Positions 1-7,750 of a stretch of 64,000 nucleotides of DNA are shown piece after piece. Position numbers and translations under genes: made by a program. The DNA is from an uncultured delta proteobacterium (lineage in GTDB: Bacteria; Desulfobacterota; Syntrophia; Syntrophales; UBA8958), in contig CAISJV010000056.1 in NCBI GenBank assembly GCA_903885795.1, positions 1 through 64,000 on the forward strand, read 5' to 3'. Numbering within the stretch: position 1 is the stretch's first letter; every line of letters begins with the position of its first letter. Below the pieces are notes generated by a model. It saw only the letters and a list, made by a program, of their open reading frames with translations. It searched no databases and had not been told where the DNA came from.

Positions 1-507
1 CGTGACAATTACCGCCCCCGATGTTGTCGCGTTATAGTTGGTATCAGTGGCCTTGGTGGCAGTCACGGAGCATGTCCCGGTGCCGCTGTTGGCTGTAAGC
101 GTTGAACCCGCTACCGTGCAACTGCCGGAAGCAGCATATGTCACCGCACCTGTGCCACTGCCACCCAACGTGCTCAGTGTCTCCGATGCAAGGTAAGCCA
201 GCGGAGTCGTGGCATTCACTGTCAAAGTCGCCTGATTGGCCTTGCTGAGCGTGACTCTTACCGCCCCCGACGTTGCCGCGTTGTAGTTGGTATCAGCATC
301 CTTAGTTGCAGTTACGTCACAATAACCGGTGCCGCTCTGAGCAGTAAGCGTCGAACCCGACACTGTACAACTGCCACCGCCACCGCCAGTGGCGGCATAA
401 GTTACCGCACCTGTGCCGCTGCCACCCGACGTGCTCAGCGTCTGCGATGCAAGGTAAGCCAGCGGAGTCGTGGCATTCACTGTCAAAGTTGCCTGATTGC
501 CCTTTCC
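1..507. repeat. In-frame tandem repeats (about 249-261 bp) encoding Ig-like domains
   Basis: Two nearly identical units can be aligned within the adhesin gene. A block starting CGATGCAAGGTAAGCC recurs at 184 and 445, and a block starting CGTGAC recurs at 1 and 250. The spacing difference of 12 bp comes from a short Gly-codon insertion in one unit. The period is 83-87 codons, so unit gain or loss stays in frame. More units may lie beyond the left edge. Confidence 0.85.
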
Positions 508-2970
508 AACCGAAATGCCCCCTGTTACCTGTGGCGCCGCGTTGTAATTTGCATCACCCGCCTGATTGGCTGCAATGGTGCAGGCGCCTGCAGCTACGCC
601 GGTGACTGTACTGCCGCTGATGGTGCATACACTGGTGGTTAATGAGCTGAAGGTAACCGCTAAGCCTGATGTGGCAGTAGCGCTCACTGTTGTTGTGCCG
701 CCCACCGCTAATGTGCTCGGTGTGAAAGTGATTGATCCTATCGTCTGATCGCCCTTCTGACTTACCAGGAAAATCTGCCCGGCAACGGTAATACTGCCGT
801 TCCTCCCCGGACCGGGATTGGCAGCCACGTTGTAAGTAATCGTCTGCGGACCGCCTGTGCCTGTACCGCTGACCGGTGCGAGGGCGGTGATCCAGGTTGC
901 GCCGGAGGTTACAGAAGCTGTCCAAGGGCAGCCAGCTCCCGCAGTTATTGTGAAAGAGTAGTTCCCGCCGCTTGTAGGAGGTGCTGCGCTGGCGGGGTTC
1001 AACGTATAGGTACATCCGCTGGCCTGATAGACCTCGAAAGGCTTCCAGCCTATGGTTATCGCATTGTGTCTTGCTGCTCCTGTATTGGCGGTTGCGGCAT
1101 AGGCGACAGACTGAGCCCCACCCGTGCCTGTTCCCCTGGCAGGGGTAACGGTGATCCAGGTATTGCCGTTATTGCTTGTGGTCCAGGGGCAGCCAGTTCC
1201 TGCTGTTACCGTGACAGTACCGTTGCTGCCAGCCGTCTTCGCAAGCGGTGAACCAACATTTGAGTCAGCACTGAGTGCATAGGTACAATTGCTCGCCGCC
1301 TGATAGACGGTGAAAGTCTGTCCGGCAATGTTTATATAGCCGGTCCTAGATGAGCCAGTACTATTGGTGGCAAGGGCATAGTTGACCGTTCCATTGCCTT
1401 TACCATAGGTACCTGATGTAATCGTGATCCAGTCGGAGCCGCCAACGCTCGATGCCATCCAGTAACAGTTTGATGTTGTTGTGACCATAACACTTCCAGT
1501 ACCGGCTGCCCATGTATAAGTTGCGTCTGTGGGTGAAATAGAATAAGTGCATGCCGTGTCCTGCGGGAAAAAAACGCTGAGATTGGCGATCGTTACCAGG
1601 TCATAAGCCCCGCCCGTTGCTTCTGTGAAGCCGAGATATATTTTGTCAAAATCAGAATGATCCTGTGCCGAGAGGGAAACGCCAGTCTTGACAATATTTG
1701 CAGCCGTATCCGTGTATTGTACAGTGACGTCCTGGAACTTGCTCTGCGTGAGACCGGAAAGAGTGTCCTTGCGGACAATCCAAGACCGAATTTCATACGT
1801 TCCGCTTGATGACGTTGGACGTACAATTTCTATCCTCACACTGTAGGGATATCCGTCTTCCATCCAGTTGCAAGTATTAGCCGAACTCAGACATGTTGTA
1901 GCTGCTCCGGCATAGAATCCGTGGTTAGTGCCTGAAACGTGATCTGCATTTTGAGGATCGGTACCTGAACCTCCAGCATTATGTCGGTTGTCATCAAAAC
2001 TCCCTTTGGGGCTATTATTGGAATTGCTGCAATTGCCGGACAGTGTTCTGGAACCCCAGAACATGATTGCAGTATGATTGCTATTGTAATTATTGCCAGT
2101 CGGATCATCTCTGCTTCCCGCTTGACAAACGTCATTAGTGCTATTTGGATAAACATCGAATTCCAGGGCCATTTTTGGCGGATTCAGACCAAGCTTGTCG
2201 GACGTATTTCCCGGACCGGCGTAACCCATTAGTTCCCCTTCGCTATAGGTTGACGGCGCCCCGGCAGTGCGGTCGATTGTGTTGTTTATGGCGCTCCAGA
2301 CAGCAAATGTGAATCCATCGCCATAGGTTGTGCTGCTGGCGGAGTGATCTTCTTGTTTGAAGGTAAAATCGAAATACACACGAAGGCCCAAACCAAAACT
2401 GCACTTACCGGCGACGCATGAGCCCACGGCATTGCCCCCTTGATACACTATATTGCCGTATGCGTCGTTTGTATTGTTGCCTAAAGTAACTGTATTCTGC
2501 GCGGAACCAGGACTAATTTCATTGAACACAATGGGGGAGGTGGGAAAAGTACCAGGGATAGGATTTATTGTGTAATTATCTTTGCGTCCCAAGTCTATAA
2601 TGGGGGGAGTCAGAGCCGCTGCAACATTAGTGTTATATGCGAGCTTTCTGTTGGCGGCAAGAAAGCTTCCCTGGTTAACGTTACCCACGGATTGGTACTG
2701 TTTGAGTCCACCGACGGTGGTACTCGTGATCGTGAAGGATTGGCCATCCGACATATTATAGGTGCCCTCCGGGGACAAGGCACTATTGAAGGCGGCATAA
2801 CGCAGTCCGGACTTTGCGAGTTGATAAGCATTATAGTCTCTGGTTGCCAGGAGCTCGCTGAAAGTGGAGGATGTGGTCAGGGTGTAGATTCCAGCTCCTA
2901 GCGCAGTCATCATGACGATCGCTATGATTATGGTCAACAGAGCAAACCCTTTTTGTTTTTTAAATCGCAT
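1..2970 (-). CDS. Minor pilin fused to lectin, BACON and Ig-like domains (putative pilus-tip adhesin; partial, C-terminus beyond window)
   Basis: One uninterrupted frame of 990 codons runs from an ATG at 2970 (SD GGAGG just upstream) to the window edge. Residues 1-30 are a class III signal-like N-terminus (basic, then GFALLTIII) without the Glu5 of major pilins, as in PilX/MshP/GspK-type minor pilins. Residues about 190-450 look like an L-type lectin fold (DGFTFAV, ALEFDVYP). Residues about 472-737 form three BACON-like repeats, each with a Cys, a Trp and a WIT motif. About 738-990 are Ig-like repeats rich in Thr, Ser and Gly. It is the last gene of a minor-pilin operon, like mshO-mshP-mshQ, but joins the pilin and lectin parts in one chain. 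Adhesion or tip function is inferred. Confidence 0.8.
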   Translation of the reverse strand, partial: MRFKKQKGFALLTIIIAIVMMTALGAGIYTLTTSSTFSELLATRDYNAYQLAKSGLRYAAFNSALSPEGTYNMSDGQSFTITSTTVGGLKQYQSVGNVNQGSFLAANRKLAYNTNVAAALTPPIIDLGRKDNYTINPIPGTFPTSPIVFNEISPGSAQNTVTLGNNTNDAYGNIVYQGGNAVGSCVAGKCSFGLGLRVYFDFTFKQEDHSASSTTYGDGFTFAVWSAINNTIDRTAGAPSTYSEGELMGYAGPGNTSDKLGLNPPKMALEFDVYPNSTNDVCQAGSRDDPTGNNYNSNHTAIMFWGSRTLSGNCSNSNNSPKGSFDDNRHNAGGSGTDPQNADHVSGTNHGFYAGAATTCLSSANTCNWMEDGYPYSVRIEIVRPTSSSGTYEIRSWIVRKDTLSGLTQSKFQDVTVQYTDTAANIVKTGVSLSAQDHSDFDKIYLGFTEATGGAYDLVTIANLSVFFPQDTACTYSISPTDATYTWAAGTGSVMVTTTSNCYWMASSVGGSDWITITSGTYGKGNGTVNYALATNSTGSSRTGYINIAGQTFTVYQAASNCTYALSADSNVGSPLAKTAGSNGTVTVTAGTGCPWTTSNNGNTWITVTPARGTGTGGAQSVAYAATANTGAARHNAITIGWKPFEVYQASGCTYTLNPASAAPPTSGGNYSFTITAGAGCPWTASVTSGATWITALAPVSGTGTGGPQTITYNVAANPGPGRNGSITVAGQIFLVSQKGDQTIGSITFTPSTLAVGGTTTVSATATSGLAVTFSSLTTSVCTISGSTVTGVAAGACTIAANQAGDANYNAAPQVTGGISVGKGNQATLTVNATTPLAYLASQTLSTSGGSGTGAVTYAATGGGGGSCTVSGSTLTAQSGTGYCDVTATKDADTNYNAATSGAVRVTLSKANQATLTVNATTPLAYLASETLSTLGGSGTGAVTYAASGSCTVAGSTLTANSGTGTCSVTATKATDTNYNATTSGAVIVT

Positions 2971-2980
2971 ATATCCTCCG

Positions 2981-3526
2981 CTAGTATGATTCCTGTATAA
3001 AGACGGTGTTATTGAAGCTTATCGGTGTGCTATTCGCTCCGTTTACCGTGAGGGTGATCACAATCCGCCGGATGTTGGCCGGTACCGATGTTGTCGCGCC
3101 TGTCCCATCATAGTAGGCGAATCCTGAAGAGGCAGTGATGACATCGTTGGTTAGGATTCCGACGGTGGTTCCACTGAGTTGCACCAGACCATTTGAAATC
3201 GTGATGGTATTTGGGATGAATGTGGTTGATCCGGAAGATTGCCGCCTCGTATAAGCGACAGAGTCTGCATCTGCGGTTGTAATGGCTGTTGCAGCGGCTG
3301 ATGCCTTCTCTGCGGCGCCCAGTTCCTTGACAATCCTCGCCATGGCGATCTGGGCCTTCTGAAAGGTTTCCGCATTTTGTTTGGCAAAGACATAGCCCTC
3401 CGTGATCTTAACCAGCCCCATTCCCGCAATAGCGGCAAGGATGCCAACCAGCACCATAGAGACAATCAATTCGATCAGGGTGAATCCTTTTTCATTCAAC
3501 ATGAGCCTGTTCATTCTACAAACCAT
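2981..3526 (-). CDS. Type IV prepilin-like minor (pseudo)pilin
   Basis: A 181-residue protein with a prepilin peptidase site and methylation motif, G|FTLIELIVS, about 14 residues in, followed by a hydrophobic helix of about 20 residues. The body is Thr/Ser/Ala-rich with no further recognisable domain. An upstream in-frame start at 3544 exists, but the ATG at 3526 has a GTGAGG SD that overlaps the stop of the preceding gene, so I chose it. It would be cleaved by PilD-like peptidase and sit in the inner membrane before joining a pilus or type II secretion pseudopilus. It lies in a coupled operon of four pilin-type genes. Its exact class (PilV, GspI or MshO-like) cannot be fixed by eye. Confidence 0.8.
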   Translation of the reverse strand: MVCRMNRLMLNEKGFTLIELIVSMVLVGILAAIAGMGLVKITEGYVFAKQNAETFQKAQIAMARIVKELGAAEKASAAATAITTADADSVAYTRRQSSGSTTFIPNTITISNGLVQLSGTTVGILTNDVITASSGFAYYDGTGATTSVPANIRRIVITLTVNGANSTPISFNNTVFIQESY

Positions 3527-3530
3527 TTCC

Positions 3531-4259
3531 TCACCGTAACACAAACAAGGTCGTTAGCGTCTCATCGGTCCGGTTGCTCTCAGACAATGGGAGTCCGATA
3601 GTGACCTTGAGATATCGCCCGTATTCTGAATCGCCCATTGCTATGGCAACTTCGTTGCCTCCAACGAATTTGATGAACCTGTTCTGGATCACACGATAGC
3701 TGACGGTGTTAACGCTTGTGGAAGCACTGCCAAAGGTCTGGGTGTAGTCACTTCCTTCCAGGCCGATTTTGGTCTGTAAGGCCATAAGCGTTGGTGCAGC
3801 GGCGTAAAGTTGCCATATGACGCCGTTGTCCGTGACCGTGCATAATGCGTCCGGCGGAGTCAGACATACATGAGCACTTACCGTTGTGCCAGGGACCGGC
3901 CATCCCGGCTCATTATCTACAGTTGCGTCCTTTAATCCGCTTGTCCCGGGGGAGGTACATATGTATTGATACCCATAAGGTTCCTGTCTTCTCGTCGGTG
4001 TAGGAATTACAGTAGATCCAGTGATATATGGCGTGCCTGGACTCCAGCGGGGAATCTGATCGTATTCGGTCGTGATTATTTCCATGATCCGATTTAACTT
4101 TTCCGCCGCATTCAGTCTGAAGAATGGGAGAGAGCTCTGGGTAATTGATGTCCCGAAATAGGAAGCCATCATGGCCGCGACAATCGCGACAACAACAAGG
4201 GTAATAATCACTTCAATAAGCGTGAAACCGGATTCTGAATGATTTTTTCTCATCTTCAT
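3531..4259 (-). CDS. Prepilin-type protein (PilW/GspJ-like)
   Basis: A 242-residue protein beginning with a short basic leader and the prepilin motif SGFTLIEVIITL. The Glu5 is present, followed by one transmembrane helix. Size and operon position suggest a PilW/GspJ-like minor pilin. The middle is unusually Pro/Thr-rich, with several Cys between residues 85 and 125. Its ATG overlaps the stop of the upstream gene as ATGA, indicating translational coupling. Class assignment is inference; the prepilin nature is seen directly. Confidence 0.8.
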   Translation of the reverse strand: MKMRKNHSESGFTLIEVIITLVVVAIVAAMMASYFGTSITQSSLPFFRLNAAEKLNRIMEIITTEYDQIPRWSPGTPYITGSTVIPTPTRRQEPYGYQYICTSPGTSGLKDATVDNEPGWPVPGTTVSAHVCLTPPDALCTVTDNGVIWQLYAAAPTLMALQTKIGLEGSDYTQTFGSASTSVNTVSYRVIQNRFIKFVGGNEVAIAMGDSEYGRYLKVTIGLPLSESNRTDETLTTLFVLR

Positions 4260-4717
4260 GGTGTAATATATCCTGTGTAGGCGCTAACGGTCAGGGTGAT
4301 CGTAGAACCGCCCTGACTCAGGGTTATTGGTATATTTGCGTTTCCCGGGCTGCCCCAGGAATCAAAAGAGACTGTTGCGCCTGAAATCGTAACGCCGGAT
4401 CCGGTTGGAAATGCGTGGCTGTTCGAGCTTTCACCCGGAAGTTTGATGGAAGCGTCGGCAGTACCGGTTTTAAGGATATAGGAGGTGCCTGCAGAAAAAT
4501 TGATTCCCCATGAGGCCGATGTATCATCACTCAAAGCCTTTAACTGGGCAAAGCGCAGATGCGATTTCACAATATCCGCCTGCGGGATCAGCTCCTGGGC
4601 TGACATGCCGCGGCCAACAACGACGGCCGCGACGATGCCAAGAATAACCAATGCGGCAATCGCCTCGATGAGGGTGAATCCGCGGTTATCAGATGTTTTC
4701 TTATGAAACAGGTTCAT
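4256..4717 (-). CDS. Prepilin-type protein (FimT/GspH-like)
   Basis: A 153-residue protein with the motif RGFTLIEAIAALVILG. After the helix, the short body fits the small FimT/GspH class (AQLKALSDD, then alternating beta-type segments and a Gly/Ser-rich C-terminus). I chose the ATG at 4717 because a GGGAG element sits 5-7 bases upstream and gives a 13-residue leader. A longer reading from 4759 (167 aa) would overlap the upstream stop as ATGA and cannot be excluded. The gene is followed by the next pilin gene with an ATGA overlap. Confidence 0.78.
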   Translation of the reverse strand: MNLFHKKTSDNRGFTLIEAIAALVILGIVAAVVVGRGMSAQELIPQADIVKSHLRFAQLKALSDDTSASWGINFSAGTSYILKTGTADASIKLPGESSNSHAFPTGSGVTISGATVSFDSWGSPGNANIPITLSQGGSTITLTVSAYTGYITP

Positions 4718-4755
4718 GGTCTCCCTTCCATGTCCGGTGTATTTCATTCGTGATT

Positions 4756-5373
4756 TCATGTAATAGTAGCTGGACCTTCGGAGATCCGCTTATTCCACGG
4801 GCTGCAAGAGAGTGCGAGAAAAATACCGGCTGCGACGCTGGTGCCCGCGACTATGGCGAAAAAAGGAATCGGCAAGAGGACGGGTTTGAACTCCATAATC
4901 AAAAGCACTCCATTGAACACCACGGCCCCGATATACAAAAGGGCGGCGAACTTCGCCCCCTTGATTCCCGCTTTCGCATTTATTTTCAAGAAGAATCCCC
5001 AAAATCCCAACCAGACGGACAGCAATAAAGAGAGCCATGGCTGCAACACAAGAAGCGGCGAAACGAGCGCTACCTCATCTATGTTTTTCACGCCTATGAG
5101 TAAAACAATGGCGAGGGTCAGGTGGGCAAAAGCGACCAGCAGGAAATAAAAGCTTCTCTCTTCATTATTGATCATCGAGCTCAAGGCCCTGATCGGGTTA
5201 AGCGTGGACTCACGAGGCATGGTAAGGAATTGCCATGTGCGTGCGGCGACCCCTTGACGTTCCTCCATGACCTTCGCCATCACGCTGGTCGTGAAAAGGT
5301 CGGGGGTGGGCGCTTTCGGCGTCGCCTCCATTAGGTGGATCAAGTCTTTATAGTCGCTCATGTTATCGTTCAT
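4756..5373 (-). CDS. Four-helix membrane protein of unknown function, first gene of pilin operon
   Basis: A 205-residue protein with a cytoplasmic N-terminal part of about 70 residues (DLFTTSVMAKVMEE) followed by four strongly hydrophobic segments, near residues 75-95, 108-128, 140-160 and 165-188. The N-terminal layout, a short soluble domain before the membrane part, is reminiscent of anti-sigma-factor-like proteins, but no zinc motif (HxxxCxxC) is present and no sigma factor gene adjoins. It overlaps or abuts the downstream pilin gene and is probably co-transcribed. I do not recognise a named family. Confidence 0.65.
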   Translation of the reverse strand: MNDNMSDYKDLIHLMEATPKAPTPDLFTTSVMAKVMEERQGVAARTWQFLTMPRESTLNPIRALSSMINNEERSFYFLLVAFAHLTLAIVLLIGVKNIDEVALVSPLLVLQPWLSLLLSVWLGFWGFFLKINAKAGIKGAKFAALLYIGAVVFNGVLLIMEFKPVLLPIPFFAIVAGTSVAAGIFLALSCSPWNKRISEGPATIT

Positions 5374-5424
5374 TTTTCAGGTTCCAGCCTCCGCCCACGA
5401 TAAGCGCGGAAAAACGTTCTTTTG

Positions 5425-5552
5425 GTACATATACAACCGGGGGTGGGGAAAAGTCACAAATTATTTTAAAAATTTTATGGTCTCCATTTGTCAGGATTGC
5501 AGCTTGAAGAAGTTGTTAATGTTTTGGTTCAATCTGCGGGATTGAGCCAGCG
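5425..5552. repeat. Interspersed repeat copy A (partial, diverged)
   Basis: Contains the family core TACAACCGGGGGTGGGGAAA at 5432-5458 and the tail block ATGTTTTGGTT...GAGCCAGC at 5519-5551. The same two blocks recur near 7235/7272, 8400/8437 and 9665/9702. The sequence between the blocks is longer and diverged here. It sits in the 199-bp gap between the pilin operon and the first toxin-antitoxin pair. No gene is evident in the gap. Confidence 0.8.
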
Positions 5553-5572
5553 GCAACATGATCAACACAGTC

Positions 5573-5983
5573 TCACGGCTCGATTCTCTTTAGGCTGGCG
5601 ATGCGCGAGAGGTGCTTCCGATCGAAGGAATATACGTCGGTGATGTTCAGTTTTTCCATCAAGGCGGCAATATAACCGTCCACGATGTCTATGTTCTTGC
5701 CTTCATAATGATCCAGCGCCCTGGCCATGAGCGCACCGTTGATCACCTCCAGACCCGGCGTCGCCAGGATGGACCGGATCATGGGTGCGATTTCTCCGGG
5801 CTTCATATCGTATGACGATTCCAGTACCCAGATGAGTTCCACGAGCACGAGATCGGCAGTGATGAGCCGCACTTTGCCTTCGGACGCTTCACCGAGAAGC
5901 GCCTCGACGCGGTCGGCCTTATCAGCGTCATCATCGGTGAGGTACCGGACGAAGAGATTGGTATCAACGAAGCAGGCACTCAT
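5573..5983 (-). CDS. vapC: PIN-domain toxin (VapC family)
   Basis: A 136-residue PIN ribonuclease. The acidic metal-binding positions are visible: FVDTN near residue 7, the Glu of VELIWVL, the Asp of DIVDGYIAAL and the late DRKHL. VapC toxins cleave tRNA or rRNA in the cytoplasm when not bound by their partner. The ATG overlaps the stop of the antitoxin gene by 4 bases (ATGA), typical of TA operons. A longer frame upstream (to 6232) is antisense-free but only reads through the antitoxin gene out of frame, so it was not used. The RNA target is unknown. Confidence 0.88.
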   Translation of the reverse strand: MSACFVDTNLFVRYLTDDDADKADRVEALLGEASEGKVRLITADLVLVELIWVLESSYDMKPGEIAPMIRSILATPGLEVINGALMARALDHYEGKNIDIVDGYIAALMEKLNITDVYSFDRKHLSRIASLKRIEP

Positions 5984-6225
5984 TCGCTTTCCCCTTTGAC
6001 CATCGCGGCGACGGCTGCCTTGGCCCTGGCCCGTTCTTCGATGAAAGAGCCGGAACCTTTCGTCTTCACCGCGCCCCGGAAGGCCTTCAGCGTCCGGAGG
6101 GGTTGGATAAGCACTCTTTCGCCTTCCCGGATGAATGCAACCCGGTCGTTGGAGCAGATTCCCATTGCATCCCGGATCGACTTGGGAATCGTTACTTGAC
6201 CCTTGGCGGTAACCGTTGATAGCAT
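5980..6225 (-). CDS. vapB: AbrB/MazE-type antitoxin
   Basis: An 81-residue protein with a swapped-hairpin AbrB DNA-binding domain in the first 50 residues (TVTAKGQVTIPKSIRDAMG is the classic signature). The Ala/Lys-rich C-terminal tail probably wraps the toxin. It is preceded by a strong SD (GAGGAGG, 7-8 bases before ATG) and a near-consensus promoter at 6258-6286. It is likely autoregulatory together with the downstream VapC. Confidence 0.9.
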   Translation of the reverse strand: MLSTVTAKGQVTIPKSIRDAMGICSNDRVAFIREGERVLIQPLRTLKAFRGAVKTKGSGSFIEERARAKAAVAAMVKGESE

Positions 6226-6257
6226 AAATCAAACCTCCTCATTTTTTCTCACCCAAG

Positions 6258-6286
6258 ATAATATGTAAGAAAAGAAGATTTGTCAA
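6258..6286 (-). promoter_or_regulatory. Sigma-70 type promoter for vapB-vapC
   Basis: Read on the minus strand: -35 TTGACA (6286-6281), 17-bp spacer, -10 TATTAT (6263-6258). The start point would fall about 25 bases before the antitoxin ATG. Hexamers match the consensus at 11 of 12 positions. Confidence 0.7.
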
Positions 6287-6316
6287 CTGTTCTCTTGACA
6301 GAAAATTCCTTTCTCA

Positions 6317-6345
6317 TTGACAAATTACCGGCCTTGAATCATAAT
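6317..6345 (+). promoter_or_regulatory. Sigma-70 type promoter for divergent TA pair
   Basis: -35 TTGACA (6317-6322), 17-bp spacer, -10 CATAAT (6340-6345). It lies back to back with the promoter at 6258-6286, only about 30 bp away. It places the transcript start near 6352, which supports the ATG at 6376 over an in-frame start upstream of the promoter. Confidence 0.7.
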
Positions 6346-6375
6346 AACGCTACATTTGAACATCGAGGTAATGTC

Positions 6376-6633
6376 ATGCAAAATGCCGCCACGCTTCAGG
6401 GAGAGAAATTTATCGAGATCATCAAGAACATCGAACGCCTGACCTCTTCCCAGCAGAAGTTCATTCAGGATATGCTGTCGCAACGCACAAAGGTCCATAA
6501 AGCATCGGGAAAGAAGATTCTCCGGAAAAGTTTTGGATTGTGGGCCGATAGGAGCGATATTACCGACAGCCAGCAGTACGTAAGTACCCTTCGAAAAGGA
6601 TGGCAGGCAAGAGTTGAAAGGATCAAGAACTGA
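6376..6633 (+). CDS. Putative antitoxin partner of PIN toxin
   Basis: An 85-residue, mostly helical, basic protein (FIEIIKNIERL, then KKILRKSFGLW and a C-terminal WQARVERIKN). No domain is recognised with certainty. It is called an antitoxin because its stop overlaps the ATG of a PIN-domain toxin (TGATG) and because of its size. I chose the ATG at 6376, preceded by GAGG, since the longer frame (from 6280) starts upstream of the predicted promoter. Its expression is probably driven from 6317-6345. Confidence 0.7.
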   Translation: MQNAATLQGEKFIEIIKNIERLTSSQQKFIQDMLSQRTKVHKASGKKILRKSFGLWADRSDITDSQQYVSTLRKGWQARVERIKN

Positions 6634-7019
6634 TGCCCGCCTCTCTCCTTCTTGACAGCGATATTCTGATCGATCACCTGAGAAAGGAACAAAAAGCTCT
6701 TGATTATCTGCAACAGGAAATCGATGCCGGTTCCCTGCTTTTCATTTCGGTCATCAGCCGCACGGAAATATTCTCGGGGGCAAGAAAAGGTGAAGAAGAA
6801 ACTATCCAGGGCCTCTTTGATTTATTGACGCCGGTTGATGTGGACGTAGCCATCGCCGACCGGGCGGGAGAATATCTGAAAAAATGCTCCAAAAGCCATT
6901 CAGTTACTATCGGTGATGCAATTATTGCCGCCACAGCGAGAGAGATGGGAGGCGCCCTCGTCACCCGCAATCTGAAGCACTACCCGATGAAAGATCTCAA
7001 GATTATAAAGCCTTATTAG
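6633..7019 (+). CDS. vapC: PIN-domain toxin (VapC family)
   Basis: A 128-residue PIN nuclease with LLDSDILIDHL near the start, the conserved Glu in SRTEIFSG, IGDAIIAATA and a C-terminal TRNLKHYPM motif. These match the VapC catalytic positions. The start codon overlaps the upstream putative antitoxin stop by one base. It is divergent from the first VapBC pair and followed by repeat copy B. The target RNA is not predictable from sequence. Confidence 0.87.
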   Translation: MPASLLLDSDILIDHLRKEQKALDYLQQEIDAGSLLFISVISRTEIFSGARKGEEETIQGLFDLLTPVDVDVAIADRAGEYLKKCSKSHSVTIGDAIIAATAREMGGALVTRNLKHYPMKDLKIIKPY

Positions 7020-7029
7020 ACCTGAACAA

Positions 7030-7306
7030 TGGGGTCAGGTCTTGCCTTGACAGTTATCCATTAACGCCCTTTTCATTTTTCCGCCTACCGCCAAAAGCCT
7101 GAGCCCGTCTGTCCCTCATCTCCTGAATAACCCCATACCCGGCGTGGGCACTACGAAAGGTGAAAATAAACGGCAACTTGCCGGTATTTTCATATAAAAT
7201 CAGAGAAGTGGTGATTTTCCTTATTTGCGCCACGTACAACCGGGGGTGGGGGAAAGTCACATGGGGTTTTGATGTTTTGGTTAAATCGGCAAGGTTGAAC
7301 CAGCCT
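7030..7306. repeat. Interspersed repeat copy B (near full length)
   Basis: About 277 bp with four recognisable blocks. These are GGTCAGGTCTTGCCTTGACA near 7033, a CCTGAGCCCGTCTGTCC block near 7098, CGGCAACTTGCCGG near 7171 (a short palindrome), and the core/tail blocks at 7235-7261 and 7272-7304. Copy C at 8190-8471 matches it almost end to end. No coding function is apparent. It fills most of the gap between the PIN toxin and tumE. Confidence 0.88.
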
Positions 7307-7366
7307 CCATAAGTGGGGCTGGCAAGGGATTATGAGAAAGCCAGATAATCGGTGACTGTCTATGAT

Positions 7367-7750
7367 TTACCTCAGTAAATGATCTGAAATCTCGTTCAGT
7401 ACATTCTCAAATTCCGGAGGTTTGGATGGAATTATCAGCCCTGCGGGCAAATGCTTGTGCTCCCGGCTATCTAATTGCGGTTTATGGCTTGCGTTATCGT
7501 ATCGAAAGATCAATCCGCCTTCTCTGTTCTGGTAGTGCACCGAATAGGTCAATTTTCCAACGCCGTAGCGAAGATCCAGATATTCCATAACATAGAGAGT
7601 AGATTCATCTATGAAATCGATGCGGCCACGAATTATCCCAATCTTCTCCGATCGCAAATCAACACCCAGATCTGATGCCAGGATTAAATCAGCTCGGTTA
7701 TATTGCGCAATTATGGATCGGATGCGCTCTAAATATTCATGAAGCAACAT
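7367..7750 (-). CDS. tumE: TumE-like toxin (DUF6516 family)
   Basis: A 127-residue protein with the family pattern of TumE/DUF6516: N-terminal EYLERIRSII, a central LTYSVHYQN and LIFRYDNASHKPQ, then HKHLP. These proteins are toxin partners in TumE-TumA modules. The mechanism is not evident from the sequence. I chose the ATG at 7750; a TTG two codons upstream (7756) is also possible. It overlaps the upstream antitoxin gene by about 14 bases, showing coupling. Confidence 0.72.
   Translation of the reverse strand: MLLHEYLERIRSIIAQYNRADLILASDLGVDLRSEKIGIIRGRIDFIDESTLYVMEYLDLRYGVGKLTYSVHYQNREGGLIFRYDNASHKPQLDSREHKHLPAGLIIPSKPPEFENVLNEISDHLLR

Noticed and set aside
554-1015. 153-codon frame on the minus strand inside the adhesin gene
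   Set aside because: It overlaps the long pilin-lectin frame in another phase, has no SD and has a low-complexity, Arg/Ser-rich composition typical of a shadow frame.
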